A stretch of DNA of 64,000 bases, taken from Pyricularia pennisetigena. Its lineage: Eukaryota; Ascomycota; Sordariomycetes; Magnaporthales; Pyriculariaceae. Below the pieces are notes generated by a model. The model saw nothing but the letters and a program-made list of their open reading frames with translations. It searched no databases and was not told the DNA's origin. The position numbers and the translations under genes were made by a program. Location of the stretch: contig NC_043740.1 of assembly GCF_004337985.1 (NCBI RefSeq), positions 1,655,200-1,719,199 of the forward strand, in the 5' to 3' direction. Positions 45,503-57,065 of the stretch are shown here, piece by piece; position 1 is the first letter of the stretch, and every line of letters begins with the position of its first letter.

Positions 45503-46967
45503 ATGAATACGCCACGAGCCACAACGCCAGATCAATCTCATCAAGAGATCAAAACTCCAGACACACCACGTTGGGGCTTTGCCGACCCATGGGAACCATA
45601 TCTGCGCCGTTCTTCTCGCATCCAATCCCAATCATCATCAACAGCGACAACAAAAACAACGATAGATCGAAAGACAAATCGCACTCCGTCTCCCGCAAAC
45701 TCGAGGTCCGCTTCTGCTCCTCGGTCACCTCGCTTTACCGTCACTAGAGCGTCACCACAGAAACGACCTGCAATGGACCTCAATGAGTTACCCGTGTCAC
45801 CCACTAAGAAGCATGCACCATTGAAGCGTGACGGTGCCTCTTCTACCATGCTTTCTGGCGACGCGGGTTCCTCGTCGCTTTTGGGTCCTCCTAACGCTCA
45901 GAAGAAGGCACCTCACATGGTCATGGGTCGCACCGACATTTCCGAACAAACTGGAATGTTGCCTACTCCGAGCAAGACTCCCAGTCGCAAACACTCCAAG
46001 CAGCTACAGGCTGACATCAACGCTGTCTCGCGCAATCTCTTCAATGACGATGACATCATGCCTCAACCCAGGACCAAGCGCCCGACTAAGTACTCTGGCA
46101 TCTCTATGGGTAGCTTCACTGCAGTCGAATCTGAAGATCCGATCGATATCTTCACCGACTCTCATGACAGGATACCTGTGGTTGACGATGACGCCGAGAA
46201 TCCCTTTGTGGATGGCCCTTCACAAGGTCGGTCGCAGAGGCTTGCTGCGCGCCAGCGCCGGAATGAGGACTTGGTGGCCAGGACAAGTGACGCCCAGGTT
46301 CACCTTGCGGAAGGCGGTGTAATTTCGCTGAAGGAGGCTCGGGAACGTTCTGAGGAAGGCTTTATTCAAGTTTTGTAAGTTTTTTTTTTTTTTTTTTTTT
46401 CAAAGTTCACTTCCCTCTGCATTTCGTTCCTATCAGTGTGGGATAGCAGCTAACTAGCTTCTCAGTCGAGGCAAGCGCATCTTCCACCAGGATGCTCGTG
46501 GCAAGAAGCTCAAGGGAAGGCTTCTGTTCGCCTCAGCTTCAGCTGCAAAGCCAAAGTCTCCCTCGATCGTCGACGAAGACGAAGAGGCAGAGACCGATAT
46601 TGAAGATCACATCGATAGTCAAGCGGAGAACAAGCTTGAGTTGGATGATGAGATTCCAGCAGAGCACTCATCAAGCACTACCATCAGCAACGAAGGAGGC
46701 CTCGCAACGCCGAAAGTCAAGGTTGACAAGAAGGTGACTACGCCAATCGCTCCAGCTGCACCTCATTCGCCTCCTGCAACCGGTCGTCTCTTACGTTCCT
46801 CGCGCAGGAGCGCAGAAGAGACACCGGTGCATAAGCCACGCAAGCCGAGCAGCCCCTTTGACGGCTGGGCGCGCGTTAAGGGCAGTATTGATACCCGTGC
46901 CACTTCATCCAAGCGACCCGCAACTCCTACGTCGCCGCGCCCCGATGCGAAGCGAGCACGGTTCTAA
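45503..46967 (+). CDS. unrecognised nuclear-type protein rich in CDK consensus sites
   Basis: I do not recognise this protein. Exons are 45503-46374 and 46466-46967, giving 457 residues. The join F-RGKRIFHQDARGKK is in frame, and the intron contains a 21-nt T run. Conserved-looking blocks are an N-terminal TPRWGFADPWEPYLRRSSRI, MLPTPSKTPSRK (about 153-165), SRNLFNDDDIMP, DPIDIFTDSHDRIPVVDDD with ENPFVDGP (about 212-235), and RGKRIFHQDARGKKLKGRLLF after the intron. It has 18 S/T-P dipeptides, four fitting S/T-P-x-K/R (SPQK, SPTK, TPSK, TPSR). Several basic clusters (RRSSRR, KRARF-COOH) suggest nuclear location. It shares a promoter with DUO1 that contains MCB-like boxes. A role in cell-cycle or chromatin biology is inferred only from this context. 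Confidence 0.8.
46380..46400. repeat. T homopolymer in an intron, 21 nt
   Basis: The run starts directly after the GTAAG donor of the only intron (46375-46465) of the S/T-P-rich gene. Confidence 0.95.
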
Positions 46968-48203
46968 GACACCTAAGCATCTGCTTTTATCTGGCCAGAC
47001 CAGGTGCACAAAGTGCATCGGGAAAACCTTTCTGATCAATTTCCGTACCCAAATACCTTGAGTTTTGTCTACTTGTTTCTTCTTCTTCTTCTTCTTCTTC
47101 TTCTTCTTTATTCTCCGCTTTGTTTCTTTTCTGCACTGCCTGCGTTCTGTGCATAATATCAGTTTTGATGAAGATGTTACCCGTTTGCATTGATGGGGTT
47201 GGAGACCTGAAAGCTGCTCCCAGATTGGAGCGACGGAGTGGGAAACGAGTAAAGGTTTTCACGATTTGTATGCCCGGTAATGACGGGCCAGTGACCTCGG
47301 AGCCAAGAGGCTTTTGTTCGACAGGGTTCATGTTTGTATCCACGATTTTATTGATAGTTATTTTTGTGTGCGCTTGGCTCCCTCGAATTGTTTGGACAGG
47401 ATCACCAAGCAAAAGAGCGTCCAGTTCCGATGTGTCATTTGATAAAGAGACATACGGATATGACGTCCTGGGACGGCAAGCAAAGCACAGCTAGCATTCA
47501 GCACGTAGAATAGGCATTTTATGATGAAAGGGATCTCAGTTTGGTGCGTAAAAGACTTGTATACATTAGACTAGACGTCTCATATGTTTTGTGTTTATCT
47601 AGGTACATTAACTACTTGCCTCGATCGACACATTTCTCCAAGGCACATGCATTCCTTGGCTTTTCAGTCGATTAAAGCCAACACATGTGTATACAGCGTT
47701 GAAAGGCTGCAGGAGTGACAATATTAGGTGAATGTAATGATTTATAGATTATGGAAATTGACTGAACTTGCTTTCATATCCCACTCAGCGCAATTAAAAT
47801 GGTTTATCCCAGTTAGGAGTTGTTAACTTGACGTAAAGTGGATCCCCTAAAACACTATGCATTGTTTTACCCCGCGAAGGCAATGTCGGGTATTGCCTTT
47901 TTTTTCCTTTAGAGACAGCAAGCAGATAACTCAATTCCCGTACTACGCATTGGACATTGAGCAAATAATACCTATCAAGGTAACAACCATATGTCAGTAG
48001 ACAAGAGAACTAAAAAAAAAAAAAAATCCGTCTCTACTTTATTTAAACCCCAAATCCGTAGGCACGAGATCGACGGGGAACTCACACCCCGCTGAACAAC
48101 AGTGCTCGCTTCCGCCCGGGCCCATCTTGGACCGGATAAGCAGATATCAGGGGCACGTTGCGGAAGGAAATCATCCAGCTCCCAAGAAACACCAGCCACA
48201 GCC
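46968..48203. other. intergenic region, no supported gene
   Basis: It contains a TTC microsatellite (47077-47108) and an A run (48012-48026). Small ORFs have no coding character. Confidence 0.55.
47077..47108. repeat. TTC trinucleotide microsatellite
   Basis: About ten TTC units in the 3' flank of the S/T-P-rich gene. Confidence 0.92.
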
Positions 48204-51101
48204 ATGCACATCTTAGTGGTCAACGACGATGGGCCACCGAGCTCGCAGTCGTCACCCTACGTGCACACCTTGGTCCGCGAGCTACAAGGCGCCGGCCACA
48301 CCGTCTCAGTCTGCCTGCCGCACACGCAGCGCTCGTGGATAGGTAAGGCGCACCTGATCGGTCAGACCGTGAAGGCGACGTACTACCGCCCACCCCCGCC
48401 GCCCGCCCACCCGGCCGGCCTTGTGTTCGATAAGGACGTGCCCGAGAGCCAGGGCAGCACGCACAAGCGGCCCACCACTACGGGGGACGAGGAGTGGGTG
48501 CTCGTGGACGGCACGCCGGCCTCGTGCGTCCAGATCGGCCTCCACCACTTGTTTGCCGACCGCGGCAAGATCGACCTCGTGCTCAGCGGGCCAAACTACG
48601 GCCGCAACACCACGGCGCTCTTTGCGCTGAGCTCGGGCACGCTGGGCGGCGCGCTCGAGGGTGCCGCCTGCAGGGTGCCGTCTATCGCGCTGTCATACGC
48701 CTTCTTCACGAGGAACCACGACCCGGAGATCGTGGCAGGGGCGTCGAGGCACGCCGTCCGCGTCGTCGAGGCCCTGGTCAGGCAGTGGCCGCAGGACGGG
48801 AGCGTCGACCTCTACAGCGTCAACATCCCGCTCGTTGAGGGCGTCGAGAAGGCCCGCACGCTCTGGACACCCATGCTACAGAACTACTGGGCCGACGGCG
48901 GTTGCTTCACGGCTGTGGAGGGCTCTGGGGACGAGGACGAGGACGACACCGAGGCGAGGATCAGGGAGGGCGCCGGAGGTGAAGCTGCGGTTTCTTCGAG
49001 CGACGGCGCTGCGCAGAACGGTAAGGGGGCCGTCGGCGGCGGCGAGGGCAACACCCCTGCGAGAACACACAAGCATTTCAAGTGGCAGCCTAGATTTACG
49101 GATGTCTACAAGAGTGTAGAGGATGCGCCGCCGGGTAACGACGGATGGGCGGTCAAGGAAGGCCATACGAGGTGAGTCGAGGCCTGTGCTGTGACGCGTG
49201 TGACGAGAAGCTCTTGATATCGTGGGATGAGATATAATACTGACATTGCCTGGCTTTTACAGCGTAACACCTCTAAAGGCCAATTTTTGGCAAGCCGCGA
49301 CACATCTACACGGGCAAGATCTTAAGCTGTAAGTCTGTCTGCTTGTCCTCTGCTTCTTTGTTGGTCGCGGCGAAATTTCGGAGGGGAAACACATGTACGA
49401 GGTGTGCTGTAGCATCATGACCCTCTATGTGGTCAGCATCATGAAAGGCAAGGTCGGCGCGGCGTGCTAGACAGATCATAGATGCCATCTAGAAGAGCCA
49501 AGTTCCGTAGACAAGACATCGCCTTGTTCTGACTTGTTGTTTGTGTTGATCCTTACCAAGTTGCGTTGTTACCCATTAGGCCAGTATTGGAATCTCACGA
49601 GGTCATCAAAACACTTCCCACCCGTTCGGGTACCGAAAGCTGTTCGGCAGCAGCTCAAGAATCTGTCAATACGTCTCCGGTGAGCGACAAAGGGGCGCAA
49701 GATTCGCAGGTCATTGACATGCTGCATGCTCTGATTGCCTACGACGATCCTTACGTCCAGCCTCTAATACTCGATGCATTGGGATCCTTACTACCTAGTG
49801 ATCGGTACTGCTTGATAGATGCACCGGAGCAGCAACCCGAAGACAAAGACAAGGCAGTTTCACTGGAAAGTCTCATCCCCGGAGACGGGACAAAGGCACT
49901 TCAAGTCGCCTCTTACGAGGCAATAGATTTTGACTACGCAGCCGAGCATCAAAATTCAGTCGTCATCAACAGCTACAAGTTCCGAAAGGCCCTGATACGC
50001 AAGCACTTTCTCGCCACGACGGTCGAGAACTGGGTCATAAAGCACCCGGATTCGATATTAGCCCGGCACGTCAAGCCCAGCACATCGTTCGAGGTCGACT
50101 ACGCCGAGTTCCTAGACGACGCGCTCGTCGAGGCCTGGGACCTGCGGGCGAGCCTGGAAAACCAAGACAGGAGGGAGTGGTGGATCCTCAAGCCCAGCAT
50201 GAGCGACCGCGGCCAGGGGATCCGGCTGTTCAGCACGATGGAGGAGCTGCAGGGCATCTTTGACGAGTGGGACGTGGACACTGACGACGAGGACGACGAG
50301 GCAGACGGCATCATGGCGGCGCACCTACGACACTTTGTGGCGCAGCCCTACATCGACCCACCGCTGCTGCTGCCCGACGACGGTCGCAAGTTCCACATAC
50401 GCACCTACGTCTTGTGCGTCGGCGCCATGAAGGTTTACGTTTACCGCGAGATGCTCGCCCTCTTCGCGGGCAGGGAATATCGTGCACCGTCCTCGGACGA
50501 GGGGGAGCTGGACGCGCACCTCACCAACACCTGCCTGCAGCATGAGACTACTGCCGCTTCTGCTAGCGCCAGCGGTGGCGCCAAGGAAGGGGGCGAGGCC
50601 CCTCCTTCTCCTCCTCCCCCGCTCGTGCGAAAGTTTTGGGACCTGCCAGAGGTGCTGGTCGAGGGCAGGACGGACGTCAGCAAGGGCTCGATATTCTCGC
50701 AGATCTGCGAGGTGACCGGGGCCGTGTTCGAGGCCGCGGCCAGGGGCATGCCGATGCACTTCTCGCCGCTCGCCAACGCGTTCGAGGTCTTTGGGGTCGA
50801 CTTCCTCGTCGACGCCCAGGGGGTGGCCTGGCTGCTCGAGGTGAACTCGTTTCCGGACTTCAAGCAGACCGGGGACGAGCTCCGAGACGATGTGGTTGCG
50901 GAACTGTGGAGGCAGGTGCTGCGCCTTGCCGTCGTCGAGGGTGGCCCGTTGAGGTTGGGAGCAAAACGGGATCGTGACCATGATGGACATGACGATGATG
51001 ATGCTACTGAGACACACTCGGCGGCGGCTGGCGGCGCCAAGATGGTTCTCGTGAAGGATGTCGATCTTGGCAAAGAGGGCCTCTTGGGCTTTCTCGGGTG
51101 A
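48204..51101 (+). CDS. PBY1: SurE phosphatase-tubulin-tyrosine-ligase-like fusion (Pby1 type)
   Basis: Fusion of a SurE-like nucleotidase/acid phosphatase domain and a TTL-like ATP-grasp domain, the architecture of yeast Pby1, a P-body-associated protein linked to decapping factors. Exons are 48204-49171, 49263-49328 and 49580-51101, giving 851 residues. The start MHILVVNDDGPPSSQSSPY places the SurE metal-binding NDDG at residues 7-10; an in-frame ATG at 48102 would add a leader-like extension and is rejected. LVLSGPNYGRNTT near residue 125-138 is the second SurE metal/phosphate motif. The SurE part ends around exon 2 (ANFWQAATHLHGQDLKL). The TTL part has KFRKALIRKHFLATTVENWV, WWILKPSMSDRGQGIRLF (nucleotide binding), KFHIRTYVLCVG, HLTNTCLQ and LLEVNSFPDFKQTG (metal ligands). 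Low-complexity acidic or Gly/Ser inserts occur in both halves. Confidence 0.92.
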
Positions 51102-51337
51102 AAGGGTTTCTTTTACCGAGTAAATCGGACCTTTTTTTTTTCTTTCCTGTGGTCCATTTCGGTAAACTTCAGCCGTGTTTGGTTGCCGTCGTGGCTAATC
51201 CAAGCGCAACAAGAGTGAGGCTATGCAGTTTGTCTACTCATAGCATAGCGAATGATACCGCAGTGGTGGGTAAGAACTTACATTAACGCCATCTTCTGAT
51301 GCAGACTATGCTTTTTGCCAAGCCGAGGGGGGGTTGG

Positions 51338-51370
<33 letters not shown>
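51338..51370. repeat. A homopolymer, 33 nt
   Basis: The longest homopolymer in the window, preceded by a run of G (51327-51333) about 240 bp after the PBY1 stop codon. Confidence 0.95.
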
Positions 51371-51372
<2 letters not shown>

Positions 51373-53188
51373 AAGCAGCTTCTTCCCCACGTGGCTTTCC
51401 AGGAGGCTGTACAGAGCAAAGCAATGATAGCCGGCTCGGCAGTGTATGAGACCAAATTTCCCCGAAGGGCGTTGATATTGACTGGCTAAGAGTCTGGCGG
51501 TTGCATCATGCTTACAAAGTAGAAGAAAGCCGTCACACGTCTTGGCTCCAAACGTTAGAGTCTCAACCATGGGAAAGTGAAATCCATCCATACAGGATTG
51601 GTTTATGGAACTACTGTGGTATTAACAGTGGTATCTGATGTCGCTGCCTTGGTGTCTCATGGTCGCTGGGTTTCACGTGTGTTCCATTTGTAAATCCCAC
51701 TATAGATACTCTTGCTTTGACTGCTTGCTTTTCCCGTTTTGCTTGTGTTTTTTGTCAGCCCGGCTACCGAGATTGGATTGTCATGGACGACGGCGAGCCA
51801 CGAGAGGCCTCGCGGAGGATCGAAGATTACAGGAGACCAAGCCTCCCAGGGGGCCCAATAAAATCCTGTCCGATGAGCTGCCGAATTCAAACAGCCCCCC
51901 CTTTATCCGTAAACTTCCCTCCCAAAGCGCCGAGACTAAATCTATGGACGGTGACAATATCACAAGTAACAAATGCAGGTAAAACGGATCCAACGATCAA
52001 ACCGGAAAACTGGTAATCCTATATGTCATAGTGCCAAGTTTTTTTTTTCAGTGATTATTGGATCTTCAATCTCATGAGGGAAAAAGGAGCAAAGTTGTCC
52101 CGGCACTACCTCTTGCACAGCCCCAAACTTGACCAGCTTAGGGTATGGTTATGTCTCGCAAAAAGTAATTTCCCCCATCAGCAACCATTTGGCCACGTTG
52201 GTAGTCACGATGCACATAATATGTAGCAATGCAGAAATGTGGGCAAACAAAAAAAAAAAAAGATTGCGCTAATTGTTGTCGATCTCGAAGAAGATGGATG
52301 GGCGAAGCATTGTATATAGTACATAGAAGATGACCAAAGACGGGCAAATTGGGTTCTCCTGACGTATAATTTCTTGGCATATAACATTGTATCCTGTCCT
52401 GTTTTCTAACAAGGGATAACCCTGTGTGAAGAGGAAGTTGACAGGCCCCATTTCTTCTTGTTCTTCTTCTGCTTGGTAATTTTGTTTTATGACCACGTCG
52501 TCGATATTGGAATGGAGCTGGAAAGTGTCGAGTTGAAACACATGTTCATCGGGGCAACCCTTTTGGAGCTCGGGTTATAGAAACCGATAGGATAGAGAAC
52601 ACAGTGGTAGATCCTAACGTGAGCGTTTTTATTTTTTATTTTTTTTTTTTCTCATTCCCCTCTCCTCTCTCCCTTCTCCCCTTGTCCCACTTAACAAAAA
52701 TCCCTAATATGGACACATCAAAGTTACTCACCCTAGCTAGACTTTCGGTGACGGTGTCTGCACTAGGTCGGTGGCAGTTCTATTCCTTCTCCCTGCCTTT
52801 GTACTGGGATTAAAGTGGCCAACTTGATTAGCATAAACCTGACAGAAACAATAGATTACATATGTTAATAACTTCATGGTGAAGGTGATATAGCAAACAT
52901 TCTGCCTTGTCTGTCCATGCACGACAACCTTCCTCGGATTTGTATAGATATCGACGATCAGCAGAACTACCCAAACACATTTGGGATGGTAGGGGTGGAA
53001 GAAGCATACATAGCATGTGCTTTTCGCCCCTTCATTTTCTCTGTTGCTTGCTTTCACTTTTTCTTTCCCCCTCGCCTTCTCTTTTTATTTCTGTTTATCT
53101 AGAGCACTGTAAAATAGCACTCAGTCAAAGTAACTCCAGCTAGCTATCCTCAATGTAACCGGGCCGTCTTTATCTAAAGAATCTGTCT

Positions 53189-53208
53189 ACCTACCTAACT
53201 AGGTAGGT
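53189..53208. repeat. perfect inverted repeat, 9-bp arms
   Basis: ACCTACCTA and TAGGTAGGT are separated by two bases. The arms match the CCTACCTA-type motif found at several other intergenic sites in the window. Confidence 0.85.
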
Positions 53209-53614
53209 TGTATCAATCAATACAAGGAACTGAGCACGCAAGTCGAGATTGATGATGGATGGGTATTGTGACGGTAATACCGGGAGAAAAACAAGTCCCC
53301 ATCAAGTACGACCTACAACGCCTCCATCTCCCAACATAGTTAGATCTGATTTCTCGTACCCCCTCCTCTTTTACACAGCCTCAAACCACGGGAAAGTTCC
53401 ATATATCGAGTCGCTGACTGACTCTCAGGCCAGCTGGCTGGATGGCGCCGTACATTTCACTCACTCACTCCGTAAACTAACTTGTGCACACGCTGGCGGG
53501 GCCTTGGAAATCGAGCCAGGGCGAAACTTTAATTTTCCCATTGGCCATTCCGTCGACGAGAGGGGGAACCCTCCTTTCTCATACTCGAACCATTCATTCA
53601 CCAACGATCGAGTC

Positions 53615-53638
53615 TTTTTTTTTTTTTTTTTTTTTTTT
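53615..53638. repeat. T homopolymer, 24 nt
   Basis: Uninterrupted T run in the 6-kb gene-free region. Confidence 0.95.
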
Positions 53639-56600
53639 GTGTCCCCTAAAGAATCGTGCGTCTCGGCAATGTCAAGTCGCCACCTCTCTTTTGTCTCGGG
53701 TTGCTGCAAGTCCGTGATGCGGTGACTGGAGAATCAAGCTTCCGACCGTTTTAACAGAATGAGGTTCGATACCCGCCCGGACACGAGAGGGTCGCCCCCC
53801 CGTTGTTGCCTTCGCGACTCATTAAAAACCAGCAAGCGGCAGCGGACGGAGGTGGCTGAGCCAGTCTCATATCCGTCAGTGGAATTTGGGCGTGACCTGG
53901 GTCCATACATACACTGTTCACAGTACCAACAAGTCATCATCGCCCACTCCCTGAAAAAAAAAGCAAACACTGAAACCTAGCAGTTCGGAAGCTGGGGAAT
54001 CCAACATGCGATGAAGGTTGGTCTACCACCCGACGATTGAATCCCTGCCAAGAGAGGTGATAAGATGCCCAGAGATTTACAGCAGAGATTTCGAGAACAG
54101 AAGAGAACACGAATAAAAAAACAACAACAAAAAAAAGAAAGAGAAAAAAGGTAATGAAAACAAAACAAAATAAAATCGCATAATACGTCATATTGCATCC
54201 GCTATGGTCAGGAGAGCTTGTAGGATTAAAATCAAGCGGTGGACTGAATTGTTGCAAATGACCAACGAAAAAAAGTGTACGGGCAAATGCGCGCAGTACT
54301 CGCTCCGGCTTACCTACTGGATTATCCATGCAATATCCATTCACGATCTTCCCAGCTTTGAAATTCTAGAAGCCCCGGGCTGTCTTGGCAACGGACCGGG
54401 TGCTGAAAAGGCCACAGGACGTGACGGTGAATTGTCGCACCACATCACACCACCCCAAGCTCACCGAAAAAGCCACAACGGAGCTTTTTGTTTCCTTGAA
54501 ATCTGGACGAACTGCCAAGTATATCGTCCTAGACGAAGTTGCGCAGAAAAGCCAAGAATATGAATATGGCGCTTCTGCTTAGGGTGAAGATCAATGAAGC
54601 AAACAGCCTGTGCCAGCCCCTGGCAACGCGAAGAAACTTTTGACAAAAAAAGAGTTTCGGCTTTTTTTTTTTTTTTTTTTTCCCTTCTCTTTCTTTTACT
54701 GTCGCACAAGCGCCGAACCACCATCCCTTCTCACAGTGAATAAATGGCTCGGGGTGCGCCGCCAAGCCACCCGCAAATTCGATGTTTGTCATGGTCCCGG
54801 CGCTAATGGTGCGGAGCCCTTGCAAGTTAGCGGTAGCAAGCTTGGCAAGCTCCTGGGTGGGAGCCCAAGGAGGGATCCTAGGGGCGTATCCGTGTGCACG
54901 GTTCCATTTACAAGGGAGTAATTAGCAGCCATGTGGAGGCAAGTGAATGGTGGAGCAGAGGAAACACTTTGCAGGGGTAACGCTAGACTGCATCAGGTAG
55001 TGGAGTCCGATTGTGCTGGGCCGGCCTACTGCACACACCTATCTGGAATGGGGGATCGACACAATAACTGACGGATCAAAATCAAATCAATCGACACGAC
55101 AAACCGGCAAATACTCTTGACAATGTCATCATATTGCGTAAATGAATGAGCGCGACGTGACAATAGACTTCCAAACGATTTATTGAACCTTGCCCTGCCG
55201 GAAGGAGGCTATGAGGTAATTATAACCAAATAGGCGGGATTTGTACCAATATACATGCGAGTGACATGGCAGTTTGTTGCTTTCTCTTCTTTTTTCCTTC
55301 TTCTTCTCTCTCTCTTGATATGGTCAATCAACAACGTGCTGGTTGAGTTTGTTTCGGGCGAACCAATTTATGTTCGGCCAATGTTGCATGGTAAGCACGT
55401 TTCCAGAAGCCCAAATCTGCCTAGACTCGGACCCGCCATCTGAATCTTTTCAACTCTGACCTGATTAGACTTTGACATTAATACAGCGGCTGCAGAAATG
55501 GTACAGCAAGATCTGTCGCCCGTTGCACGATTATTGCATCGAAGCGGCTAGACTGTGGTAACTATGCATGTTGTGACTAGATTACATGTAATAGTTATCG
55601 ACAACGTTTGTGGCCACCACTCGCCTACAACTGCTATATGTATTGAGAGATACGAAACGATTGACTGAATAGTGAAATGCAACTACGTGACAAGTCTCAG
55701 CATATCGAAAGTCCGGTGGGTACCAAAGCGATACTAACGAGGTACTATGGAGTGGCCCACTGTATGGCTCGCCCGTCAATTCCTACTTTAAATCGACCTT
55801 AAAAAACCCCCGTTGAATTAACCAGGATAGGTAACGGTGGGTAACGGCGTAACAGCTGCATACTGCAAGTGGTAATAGTTTGTTGTACTTCTACAAAGCA
55901 CCGCGTAGTATTCTCGCCTGCAACATGGGTGCAGCGTATGATTCTCCCGGAAGATGTGCCCAGAAGAGCGCAAAACGCGTCTCCGAGTCAGTGGACTACT
56001 CGAAACGGAACATTGCAATATCAAAGCACTCGATGGGACAGCCGTAGATTTTTTAGTTTTTAGTTTTTATTTTTTTATTATTATTTATTTACTTGTTTTA
56101 ATTGTTTTGGATTGGCTTCTCATAACTCCCTGTTTCGTCAAGCATGAGGTGGGGACTCATGTCTTGGCGCCCTTGCTTGTTTGCACCGCCTCACTCGGCT
56201 GTTCTGGGCACCCCGAGTTGAGCAAATTGCATTTCGAGAAAAGACGGAACGTGGGTCAACATCATCAAATGTGGGCACTCTCCACTCCATCAGTACATCC
56301 CATCCCATCCCTCCCCCATCCTCTCTTTTGCGCTTTATGTTGCCCGTCACGTCGAACCTGCACATGTTTTGCCCGCTTGTACCGTATGTACGGAGTACCC
56401 TGATCTGTGTTCTGCTATGCTCTTTTAAACATTCTCCATGCTCGCCGACCTGGCCTAGACCGTCGCATCCATTTTGGTCCGCCCTAGTTGATTTTGTGCA
56501 CTCGTGAGTGCTCGGCATCTTGAACTCTGCGGCAGATTCCAACTGTCATCTCCAGATATCCCATCTGGTCTGGTCTAGATGTTCGACGACCGCCTTGGAT

Positions 56601-57065
56601 TCTTGACTACGCTTTTCGCACCCCGATCGTTGTGAGGCATTGCTCGCCAGCGTGGGCTTCTATGTTCGGCCCTCAAGGTCCAACATTGACCCGCCACTCG
56701 CGACTAGCAAGAGCCCTCAGAGGCAGCCAGCCAGCCTCTACGCCTCCTCTCGCCACGTAGCAACACCACCAACCTCGAGCACGTCTTTTCCATTGTTCAT
56801 GTGGTAGCTACCTCAATTTGACCAGAAGGGACGCCACCGAAGGCCTCTTGAGAGGACTTGGCTGATCATCCGATATCACCCAAGCACTGCCTCACCACCT
56901 TGTGTATGTAAGACGGAACGCTTCCTTCAATACGTTGTGTATTCTTTAGTTACGCAGCTTTGGACGGTGCGAAATTGCGTACCTTGCTGGCGGCTGAGCA
57001 CTGGTCGCTGACCAAAAAGCCGGCGCAGACTTTCTCTACAATCTTAAATTTTCAGTCAACATATC

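Larger units (their letters stand above)
51102..57065. other. 6-kb gene-free region upstream of the calcium pump
   Basis: The longest stretch without a gene. All ORFs are short and many are created by homopolymers. It contains A33 (51338-51370), T24 (53615-53638), T20 (54662-54681), an A/G-rich tract (54115-54150) and a perfect inverted repeat (53189-53208). No transposase, reverse transcriptase, tRNA or terminal repeats were seen. The last 600 bp are pyrimidine-rich and probably belong to the leader of the downstream gene. Confidence 0.6.

Noticed and set aside
50325..51073. Long minus-strand ORFs over the TTL half of PBY1
   Set aside because: Antisense ORFs in GC-rich coding DNA where stop codons are rare. 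The plus frame carries the conserved TTL motifs.
51638..51982. 114-codon ORF with a hydrophobic, Cys-rich start that might suggest a small secreted protein
   Set aside because: No clear signal-peptide cleavage pattern, no conserved context, and several alternative frames are equally open.
52105..53385. CACAGCC motifs (near 52113 and 53374) as possible Crz1/calcineurin response elements for the calcium pump
   Set aside because: They lie 3.7-5 kb from the pump start, and a 7-mer is expected by chance in 6 kb. No copies were seen in the proximal promoter.
53745..53800. GGTTCGATACC resembling a tRNA B box
   Set aside because: No matching A box, acceptor stem or anticodon arm could be drawn at the right distance on the same strand.
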